A stretch of 64,000 nucleotides of DNA from Pseudomonas anatoliensis (GTDB lineage: Bacteria > Pseudomonadota > Gammaproteobacteria > Pseudomonadales > Pseudomonadaceae), in contig NZ_JACVHC010000006.1 in the NCBI RefSeq assembly GCF_017976235.1, positions 1 to 64,000 of the forward strand. Reading direction: 5' to 3'. Positions 53,310 through 60,330 of the stretch are shown piece after piece (positions within the stretch are counted from its first letter, which is position 1; each line of letters starts with the position of its first letter). A model generated the notes under the pieces. It made no database searches. It was not told where the DNA came from and saw nothing but the letters and a program-made list of their open reading frames with translations. Position numbers and translations under genes: made by a program.

Positions 53310-54670
53310 TGCTATTACATATCGAGCTCAATAATGTTCAGCATATAAATAATCTTTCCATTGATTTTGATCTCGGTAGAAATGGATTGATGTGCATAGT
53401 AGGGAAGAATGGGGTTGGAAAGACTACGCTGATAAAATCAATAAGAAATGTTAAGGTCGCTGATACTTTCTCTAAGATGGCTCAGCCCGGAGCAATAAAG
53501 AAAGGCAGTCAAATCGTATACAATTGTGATGGTGTAGACTACAAGTTTGAGTATGATGAGAATCTCCAAGATCTCAACAGTAAATCAGTTTTTCCGATAG
53601 ACCTTAAAAAGCAAATCGAAGTAGAACTACCTATGCCATGGGGGCAGCGATTTAATACCTTTCAAAGCATAAGCTCCGCAGATAATGATATTCGAACAGC
53701 AGTTATGCTTGAAGAGTATTACACGCCTTCTGAGCTAATTGCGCTACTATCTGATGTGTACTGTGATGATAAATTCGCCACCCTCAAGGAAGTAAGAGTC
53801 GGAAGAAATAGCTATTATATTATTCCGCTAGAGAATGATCGCTATGTTAGGGAAGATCATCTTAGCTCGGGAGAGTTTTTCTTAATTTCGTTATATAGAA
53901 AAATAAAGGGCGCATCTCGACTTATTGTAATAGATGAAATTGATATTTCTTTAGATGCTGCAGCCCAGAGTCGACTTATAGGCTGGCTCAGAAGGTTTTG
54001 CAAAAACGAAAAGGTTAACGTTGTCTTCACTACGCATTCAATGGCTATCATGCGCACAATGCTGGATGAAGAGCTTTACTACATGTACAGTGATGATGGT
54101 GCTATAAAAACAAAGCTCGTATCTTATAATTATATTAAGTCAGTTCTATTTGGGTTTTCAGGATGGGATCGGTATATCCTTACCGAAGATCCTATGCTGG
54201 AAGGTTATTTTAAATTTTTAATCGCCACTCACAAAATACCAATTTTTTATTCGTTTCAGATAATACCGGTTGGTGGCGGCGATAACGTTGTACAGTTGCT
54301 TCGAAAGAATGTGGCGGAAGGTTTTTTTGGGCCTGGAGATCATGTCATAGCAATTTTGGATGGAGATTATGCCGGCTCAAGAAACGAGCGTCAAAAAAAC
54401 ACTTACTGCATACCCTTTCCTAGTATAGAGAAAAAGGTATTTGAAGATTATCAGAGCGGCAAATATTCTCTAAGCTCCCCTTTTGATAGGGAGCCGCAAA
54501 ATAATAAACAATTCCGAAAGGCGATTAAGTTGGTTCACGGCGTCTCTGATCAAGACTTGTATATTTATTTGAATGAGATTTATCCGGACGAAACAAAGGT
54601 TGTCTGCGATATTTTGGCAGATTTTCTCGCGCGTCCGAACGCCTACGGGCTCGATTCGTCTCTAGGGTAG
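53309..54670 (+). CDS. OLD-like ATPase-TOPRIM protein, retron effector
   Basis: A 453-residue protein. The ABC/SMC-type ATPase has Walker A GKNGVGKTTL near 33-42, signature LSSGEFF near 188-194, Walker B LIVIDEID near 210-217, and the TTHS H-loop near 246. A C-terminal TOPRIM-like nuclease region carries Glu in LTEDPMLEGYF near 291 and the Asp pair in AILDGDYAG near 349-357. ATPase-TOPRIM proteins of this type accompany some type I retrons and OLD-family defence systems. Coupling to the RT gene supports that role. Which retron subtype it is cannot be fixed by eye. Confidence 0.82.
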   Translation: MLLHIELNNVQHINNLSIDFDLGRNGLMCIVGKNGVGKTTLIKSIRNVKVADTFSKMAQPGAIKKGSQIVYNCDGVDYKFEYDENLQDLNSKSVFPIDLKKQIEVELPMPWGQRFNTFQSISSADNDIRTAVMLEEYYTPSELIALLSDVYCDDKFATLKEVRVGRNSYYIIPLENDRYVREDHLSSGEFFLISLYRKIKGASRLIVIDEIDISLDAAAQSRLIGWLRRFCKNEKVNVVFTTHSMAIMRTMLDEELYYMYSDDGAIKTKLVSYNYIKSVLFGFSGWDRYILTEDPMLEGYFKFLIATHKIPIFYSFQIIPVGGGDNVVQLLRKNVAEGFFGPGDHVIAILDGDYAGSRNERQKNTYCIPFPSIEKKVFEDYQSGKYSLSSPFDREPQNNKQFRKAIKLVHGVSDQDLYIYLNEIYPDETKVVCDILADFLARPNAYGLDSSLG

Positions 54671-54758
54671 GCCGGGGGCTTGCAGAGGGCAAGAAGCGGT
54701 ATAAATCGATGTGCTAGATCGGTAGTTGTGTAGCCAAATAGTATTCAGGGTGTACTCA

Positions 54759-55406
54759 ATGGTGACCAGATCCATGGATGAAGTGCGAGCTGATTATATT
54801 TCAGCGATGGGGCAAGAGCTTGGGGCTGATTTCTACGAACTTTATGTAGAGCTTGTGGAGCTTCATATTCTCTGGCAGCAATACCGACAGCTTTTCGGAA
54901 ATACAACTGATACGGTTCAGCTACTCAACAGAACGGCGGGGTTATTCTTTAAAATAGTACAAGACGAACTCTGGGATAGTGTACTTCTTGGCGTGTCACG
55001 AATGACGGATCCACCGGGATCAGGAAAATTTAAGAATCTAACCGTGCAGTCGCTATCCCTATTAATAACTGACTATGCGGTAAAGACGGAGGTGCAGGAT
55101 CTCTGCACTAAGGCAGTGGCGGCGACAGCGTTTGCTCGCGAGCATCGCAATAAACGTATCGCCCATCAAGATCATAACTATCTCAGTAACCGAAATTCCA
55201 ATCCTCTGAGTGGCATCAGTAGAACCACAGTTGAAAATATGCTCGCAGCACTGAGAGATGTCATGAATCATCTAGATAACCATTTCAGAGAGACCACTGT
55301 CTTGTATGAACGCTTCGTCGATGATAGTGGCGCAAGGCTGCTAATACAAAAGTTACGTAAGCTAGAGCGGCTACAAGGTGACAGCGCCGTAGAAAACACT
55401 ATCTAA
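54759..55406 (+). CDS. AbiU2-like HEPN protein
   Basis: A 215-residue helical protein. The motif EHRNKRIAHQDHN near 138-150 fits the HEPN RNase signature (RN-x4-H-x-D), and the remaining pattern resembles the AbiU2-type HEPN family known from abortive infection in lactococci. The ATG at 54759 follows 'agggtgtactca'; an earlier TTG is unlikely. It lies 88 bases after the ATPase gene and may be an independent defence gene. Confidence 0.68.
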   Translation: MVTRSMDEVRADYISAMGQELGADFYELYVELVELHILWQQYRQLFGNTTDTVQLLNRTAGLFFKIVQDELWDSVLLGVSRMTDPPGSGKFKNLTVQSLSLLITDYAVKTEVQDLCTKAVAATAFAREHRNKRIAHQDHNYLSNRNSNPLSGISRTTVENMLAALRDVMNHLDNHFRETTVLYERFVDDSGARLLIQKLRKLERLQGDSAVENTI

Positions 55407-55717
55407 TTGTGCGCTAAGACCGATCGCCGTAATTTGCGGTAGCAAAATAAATCTGGCCATCTAACTTCCTCATGATGAATATCTTTCAAAGATGGAAGCA
55501 ACCTTCATAATCGGTTGCCTTTGGCAGGTCGCTGCGTATTGCGAAGGGCAGCTATAGGCATATTGCGGCGTATAAGTGATTCATAGAAATGCATCTATTG
55601 GACACTCGTACGGCGGTACATCCTAATGGGAAGTGTAGGTTGCAGCGATGTGGGGAATGGCTGCATGATTGGTGTCTATGGAATCGCTGAGCTGCAAGAT
55701 TTAAAAAAGGAAAACAT
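55407..55717. other. Intergenic region, 311 bp
   Basis: This AT-mixed stretch lacks an ORF with a ribosome site and lacks a clear terminator. The only recognisable element is the 'aaaaagga' site before the ATG at 55718. Short words (gcggta) recur without evident structure. Confidence 0.35.
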
Positions 55718-57436
55718 ATGCTTCAGATCGCCACTGGAAAGCTCTTTAGTCGCCCCGTAGGCTGGGAAAACTTGCTGCGCGGAGTGCTTTACACCAATGC
55801 TACGTTTCCGAAAGAAAATGCGGTAGAAACGGCTGTGGGTAAACTTTTACCGTCTACCAGTTACTCGATTCACCCTCGTGTTCTCGTGTATGAGTTGGTG
55901 GAGCGAATGGAGGCCGAAGAGCGTGGACCAGGTGTGCTCTTATCATCATGTGTCGAACCGTATCTGAATGATTTTGCCGTTGTGGCATCTTTTGCTTTGA
56001 ATTGCGTATGCACTCCGGATATTGATCTGGCACGACGTTTGACGAGTGGCGAGAAAGGTTTAGCCACTCGTGCGGCTCCGCAAAAATTTGTACGTCGCTT
56101 CTTCGATTCCGAACTATGGTGCAAGCCAGAGGAAATAGCATTCCTGCAGGAGTTCACTACACGTCTGATTGGATTGCCTCGCAACACATATCTTTGCGTC
56201 ATGCGTGCGATCCGGACTTACATAAATGGTATGCATCGTATCGCCGATGACTTGGAGCTGGCTTACACCCTGTTAGTCGCTTCAGTTGAGTCTCTAGCCC
56301 AGGATTTCGATGAGCATGAGAGTGACTGGGAGTCCTATGATGAGCGTAAGAGACTTGCGGTTGATGAGGCGTTGATTGGTGCCGAGGAAGGCCTCGCGCA
56401 GCGGGTCAGGGGGGCACTATTAAGGGTGGAGCATACGGCTTTGGCGCGCCGGTTTCGTGAGTTTGCTATATCCCATACCCCTCCCAGTTATTTTCGCGAA
56501 GCTTCACTACTAGTGAATCAGGCTCTCTCGCGCTCAGACCTCACAGAAGTCTTGGCAATGGCCTATCAGTCACGATCCAAGTATGTGCACCAGCTAAAGA
56601 AGCTCCCGGACGCAGTTGTTCTGGGTCACGGCTATAGTGAGACCGCATTGCACGAACGTGTAACGTTCTTGACCCTTCAAGGACTATCTCGTTTGATGCG
56701 CAATGTGATCATTGAATTCATCAAAAGCCAACCTTCGTTGGAACGCGAGGAACATGAGTACGTCTTGGAGCGTACCGGAGTAATCCGGATAGAGATGGCA
56801 CCGGAGTACTGGGTTGCGAACGCTGAGGGAGATGTGATCAGCGCCGGTCGACGCAAGCTTGAAGGGTTTTTAGAGCAATTTTTACCCTGTGCGTTGAGTG
56901 AAGAAGGGGCATCCCTAACGGATTTGCGGCCAGTTCTGATCCCGGTGGCGGAGCTCCTGCCAAGCGCCAAAAAGAATCTCCGCTTGCCGTATCTTGCTCT
57001 ATATGTGCTTTTCAATGGAGTTGTGCCAGAGAGTAGTCGGGCACCAATATCTGAATCGATCAACAAGCTTATTCAAAAAGAGCTTTCACAGCCTTCGGCG
57101 GAAGCGCTTATCACAAATACCATCTTAGGCAAGGTGGCCAGTTGGCCTTTGGAGGTTCATCTGCAGGTATTGGAAAGCTATTTCAAGCGACGTGGAAAGC
57201 CTACCGGTCTGCGTTTTCCAAGGTTGTTTGAGGCGGCAGTATCACTGGATCTGGCGGAGCGCTTCCGTCTAATAGGGGACATGGATCAATGTAGAAAAAT
57301 GGTCGCGCTTGCAGTGGAAAGCCATCCAGGGCATCAACGCCTCGTGCAGTTGGAAGCAGAAATTGATCCAGACACGCCAATCCACGGAGCGGATATTTTG
57401 TTACCTAGCTCCATTACTGGCGATGGTGCTGAATAA
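55718..57436 (+). CDS. Unclassified large protein with an ApeA-type HEPN motif
   Basis: A 572-residue protein I cannot assign to a named family. A central motif AYQSRSKYVHQL (near 287-298) matches the R-S-x3-H of ApeA/HEPN RNases. The part before it is helical (AYTLLVASVESLAQDF), resembling the ApeA HEPN core. The N terminus has no obvious target-binding fold, and a C-terminal helical domain (about 390-560) may be a TPR-like region. A strong aagga precedes the ATG. Its location among other HEPN genes and the retron suggests phage defence. Confidence 0.65.
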   Translation: MLQIATGKLFSRPVGWENLLRGVLYTNATFPKENAVETAVGKLLPSTSYSIHPRVLVYELVERMEAEERGPGVLLSSCVEPYLNDFAVVASFALNCVCTPDIDLARRLTSGEKGLATRAAPQKFVRRFFDSELWCKPEEIAFLQEFTTRLIGLPRNTYLCVMRAIRTYINGMHRIADDLELAYTLLVASVESLAQDFDEHESDWESYDERKRLAVDEALIGAEEGLAQRVRGALLRVEHTALARRFREFAISHTPPSYFREASLLVNQALSRSDLTEVLAMAYQSRSKYVHQLKKLPDAVVLGHGYSETALHERVTFLTLQGLSRLMRNVIIEFIKSQPSLEREEHEYVLERTGVIRIEMAPEYWVANAEGDVISAGRRKLEGFLEQFLPCALSEEGASLTDLRPVLIPVAELLPSAKKNLRLPYLALYVLFNGVVPESSRAPISESINKLIQKELSQPSAEALITNTILGKVASWPLEVHLQVLESYFKRRGKPTGLRFPRLFEAAVSLDLAERFRLIGDMDQCRKMVALAVESHPGHQRLVQLEAEIDPDTPIHGADILLPSSITGDGAE

Positions 57437-57736
57437 TTCCTGGCGGCGAACTGTTTATTGGGTGTCTGCTTTAGCCGAGATCCGCCTGTCATGACCCGTA
57501 GAATTCAGCCAACGCCAGACGCTCAAACCGCCTACTAAATTGGGGGCTGATCGTATTAGCGTTCATGTTGAGTCGATGATTGCTTTCGGGAAGGGCGGTT
57601 ATTAACCTAACTCAGGCAATCCTGTTGTGCGGGAGACAGGCACTTGATAGCATTTGACTAGTGGAAGACCAGCAAAAACGAGGAAAAAATTGTATGCTGA
57701 ATTCAATTTTTGACTAAAAATTTTTATTATTCGGTA
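57437..57736. other. Intergenic region, 300 bp, with a 6-codon leader ORF
   Basis: This is mostly featureless. Near its end a 'gagga' site is followed by ATG CTG AAT TCA ATT TTT TGA (57693-57713). Its stop overlaps a TTG codon at 57710 that is in frame with the next gene. Translation could couple from this leader into the gene, or the leader may be chance. Confidence 0.3.
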
Positions 57737-58483
57737 ATGGATGCTAGGTCAATGGATGTTTTTCTGGAGTTTGTCAAGTCATCTCAGTTCATAGCGGTCT
57801 TCATCGGTATAATTACAGTATTTTTCAAGTTGCTAGCCGATTACTTTCAAAGCCGCGCAGCTCGAAAACTTGTATTGAAAGCCGAAAAGGAAGCTTATCA
57901 TGTACTGCCATCGGAAGAGCTAGATGGAAATTCATCAGAATGCGAGCTGTCTCCAGAGTTGTTAGCTCAGCGCGCTCGTGATATCGATAGTTTAATAAGG
58001 CAAAATCGAGACCTTCTTCAAGTTGGTCGTCTTTTCGATCTCTACAGCAAACAAATTGAAAAATACCAAACAGAAACTCAAGCTAGAGCTGGCTGGTCAT
58101 TCATATTCGCCATATTTTCTATGCTTGCCGGGCTTAGCTTTGTAGTTGGTGGGGGGTTCCACGTACTCACCAACCCGGGATGGGAGCATGTAGCGGCAGC
58201 TTCTGCAATATCTGGAATAGGCGGCGCTGTAGGAGCATTCATAACAAAAACATTTCTTGATGTCCATCGCCTTTCTCTTAGTCAACTGAACCACTACTTT
58301 CGACAACCTGTTGTCAATGCTCATGTCCTTACCGGTCAACGTTTAGCAGATCAGATTGATGATCCTATACTTCGTCAAAAAGCTTACCAGCACTTGCTGA
58401 TGCAAGTTGCCAGTCTTATTCGCGAAGATACAACGTCGCCTGCTGCTGTATGGTCCCCGGAATTACCTCCGAAGCCGGAGTAA
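57737..58483 (+). CDS. Two-TM membrane protein, TRADD-N-associated-domain-like
   Basis: About 248 residues. An N-terminal hydrophobic segment (about 8-25, FIAVFIGIITVFFKLLADYF) is followed by a coiled-coil, charged region. Then come two adjacent TM helices (about 118-145 and 155-178, WSFIFAIFSMLAGLSFVVGGG and AISGIGGAVGAFITKTF) and a helical tail. The pattern Y-x-x-Q/E-x4-A-x4-SF before paired helices, followed by a long helix (SLSQLNHYFRQPVVNAHVL), fits the TRADD-N-associated membrane domain of conflict-system proteins. Start codon choice (57710, 57737 or 57752) is uncertain. It may be a membrane effector of the island. Confidence 0.55.
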   Translation: MDARSMDVFLEFVKSSQFIAVFIGIITVFFKLLADYFQSRAARKLVLKAEKEAYHVLPSEELDGNSSECELSPELLAQRARDIDSLIRQNRDLLQVGRLFDLYSKQIEKYQTETQARAGWSFIFAIFSMLAGLSFVVGGGFHVLTNPGWEHVAAASAISGIGGAVGAFITKTFLDVHRLSLSQLNHYFRQPVVNAHVLTGQRLADQIDDPILRQKAYQHLLMQVASLIREDTTSPAAVWSPELPPKPE

Positions 58484-58660
58484 GAAGCTTCCTGAAGAAA
58501 TATTTTTAAACTGACACGCTTGGTAATGTTGTCAGCAATATGTTGAGCTACAACTATCGACCGTTGTATGCGGGTTGCGACTGACAGCTCCTAGCCGATT
58601 GCTATCTGTCACGAAGGGCTGCAATCGACCGATGTTGTGGATAAAACAGGAATACTAAAA

Positions 58661-58692
58661 TGAAAAAAAGGGCCCGTCTGGGCCCTTTTTCA
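58661..58692 (-). terminator. Bidirectional terminator after the MvaT-like gene
   Basis: aaaaagggcccgtctgggccctttttc forms a strong stem with A and T runs on both sides. It lies 13 bases downstream of the stop of the minus-strand MvaT gene. Confidence 0.85.
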
Positions 58693-58704
58693 GATGTGGC
58701 GATC

Positions 58705-59070
58705 TTACTTTTTCAACCAGCTTTCAACCTCATCGGAACCGTGCTTGGTTTTCCACTCCTTCAGTGTCTTGTGATTACCGCCTTTGGTTTCGACCACTTC
58801 GCCAGTGTGAGGATTCTTGTACGTCTTAAGCTCGCGAGGTTTGCGTTTGCCTGTTGTTTGAACGGGCGCTTGGCCGCGTGCGCTGCTCTGTGGGTCTAGT
58901 AGGTTGACGATGTGCTTGAGGCTGAAGCCGTACTGGGTGAGCAATTCACGGAGCTTGGTTTCAAACTCGATCTCTTTTTTCAGGCCTCCGTCACTCTTCA
59001 ATGCTTCCAGCGCCTGAAGCTGTTCGGCCAAGTGTTTTTCTAGCTGACGGTATTCGGCAAGTTTTGACAT
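58705..59070 (-). CDS. MvaT/MvaU-type H-NS-like xenogeneic silencer
   Basis: A 121-residue protein. An N-terminal coiled-coil (SKLAEYRQLEKHLAEQLQAL) is followed by a C-terminal AT-hook-like DNA-binding domain with the MvaT signature (KPRELKTYKNPHTGEVVETKGGNHKTLKEWKTKHG, near 77-111). MvaT proteins bind AT-rich foreign DNA and silence it. The chromosome of pseudomonads has its own MvaT/MvaU, so this copy on the island is a paralogue. It could silence island genes or compensate for titration of the host protein. It starts at 59070. Confidence 0.9.
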   Translation of the reverse strand: MSKLAEYRQLEKHLAEQLQALEALKSDGGLKKEIEFETKLRELLTQYGFSLKHIVNLLDPQSSARGQAPVQTTGKRKPRELKTYKNPHTGEVVETKGGNHKTLKEWKTKHGSDEVESWLKK

Positions 59071-59202
59071 TATTGCTTCCTGATTTAGTTTTGAAGATAT
59101 CTATCTGAATAGCATTACAGCATAGAGTTCAGGTTACTTTCGACCTTTTAGCTGGCTTTCGATAAGGTTCATTTCACTCTTGATCAAGTGGACGGTTAGT
59201 AC

Positions 59203-59322
59203 CTAAACTTTAGAGGCTTTTCCGGCTTTGATATCCACGACCTTCATCAGCGCCGTCAAATAGCTTTTGCGCGCTTTCAGGGTGTCAGTCCAGCTAGCGC
59301 TGTTTTGTATGGTAGTAATCAT
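59203..59322 (-). CDS. Possible 39-residue small protein
   Basis: A short frame that begins MITTIQNSASWTDTLKARK and ends with a Lys/Ala-rich tail (IKAGKASKV). Composition and codon use look protein-like. However, no good ribosome site precedes the ATG, and it lies between the terminator of the coiled-coil gene and the MvaT gene. I do not recognise it. Confidence 0.35.
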   Translation of the reverse strand: MITTIQNSASWTDTLKARKSYLTALMKVVDIKAGKASKV

Positions 59323-59345
59323 GATTTATTTAATCCGAGGGTTTC

Positions 59346-59374
59346 TAAACAGCCCGCGTCGGCGGGCTATTTCG
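59346..59374 (-). terminator. Terminator of the coiled-coil gene
   Basis: On the minus strand agcccgccgacgcgggct is followed by a T-containing run (gtttag). It is just downstream of the stop at 59378. Confidence 0.7.
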
Positions 59375-59377
59375 GGC

Positions 59378-60241
59378 TCAAGCTGCCAACAGTTCCTCTA
59401 ATGTGATATTTCGGGCAGCAGTGGCAAGCTCTTCACGACGAATATCCGAATGAAAAGGACCGAATCGAGGTACATCGAGGTTGGAGAAACCGTATCCCGA
59501 GTTCCCTTGTTGGTAGCCCACGGCAAGTATCCGTGCACCAATAGCTACTAAGTGATTCGTGGCGGCATTCCACTCTTCGTCTAACGTAAGCCCTACTGCG
59601 CTCAGGGCCGATTTTTTGGCGTCGTCTGCTCGCTGCTTGGCGTTTGAGATTTGCGTTTCAAGGGAGTCAAGTTCCTCCTGTAAAGCCACGAGGATGAGTT
59701 CCTGCCTTCTAACGTGCTCATCTGTGGTTGCGAGTTGCTTGGCTGCCTTCTGAATTTCGCCGTTGGCTGCTTTTTCGCCTTCGCTATCGCCACTCGCAAG
59801 ACTTCTTGCATACAGACTTGCAGCGTCTCTTTCTGCTTGCTGTGCTTTTTCCAGGGATTGCTCCGCATCCGTCTGAATCGTCAAAAGGCGCTCATTCAAG
59901 TGCGACTGTGTGCGTTCCAGCGCTTCGACCTCAGCAGCAGCTACGGACATGCTTTGGATCGACTGCGATTTGATTTCGTCAACCTGTTCCATCCGTTCTA
60001 AGTAGGCGATCTTTTTATCGATACGCTCGATCTCGGATGGAATGGCTCGTAAGCGGGCTTTGGCAGATGAGAGTCGATCCATAGCTTCACGCCTCTCAGG
60101 ACTTCCTATCATGTTACCAACAGGGCTGTAGTTATTTGGCGCGTTGTGCCAAGCGGCTTCCAGTGCGGAGAGACTGTTTTCGATGGTTTCGTGCTCAGCG
60201 ACCAGAGCGGCTCGTTGCTGTTTCAATTCATTCATTTTCAT
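59378..60241 (-). CDS. Coiled-coil protein of unknown function
   Basis: A 287-residue protein made almost entirely of coiled coil (about 1-225, with the LYARSLASGDSEGEKAANGEIQKAA segment in the middle). A short C-terminal part is of different composition (GYQQGNSGYGFSNLDVPRFGPFHSDIRREEL). There is no TM helix or signal. I prefer the ATG at 60241, because 'aagga' lies 8 bases upstream, over that at 60247. It is downstream of the primase on the same strand. Similar proteins often occur on integrative elements; the function is unknown. Confidence 0.72.
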   Translation of the reverse strand: MKMNELKQQRAALVAEHETIENSLSALEAAWHNAPNNYSPVGNMIGSPERREAMDRLSSAKARLRAIPSEIERIDKKIAYLERMEQVDEIKSQSIQSMSVAAAEVEALERTQSHLNERLLTIQTDAEQSLEKAQQAERDAASLYARSLASGDSEGEKAANGEIQKAAKQLATTDEHVRRQELILVALQEELDSLETQISNAKQRADDAKKSALSAVGLTLDEEWNAATNHLVAIGARILAVGYQQGNSGYGFSNLDVPRFGPFHSDIRREELATAARNITLEELLAA

Positions 60242-60330
60242 GTTCATGGTCCTTGATGAGTTCTGATTACGTTGATTTGGCTGGCGAGGCCGGGAGTGAG
60301 CCGGCGTTACCTCGATAAGCTGAGATGCCC

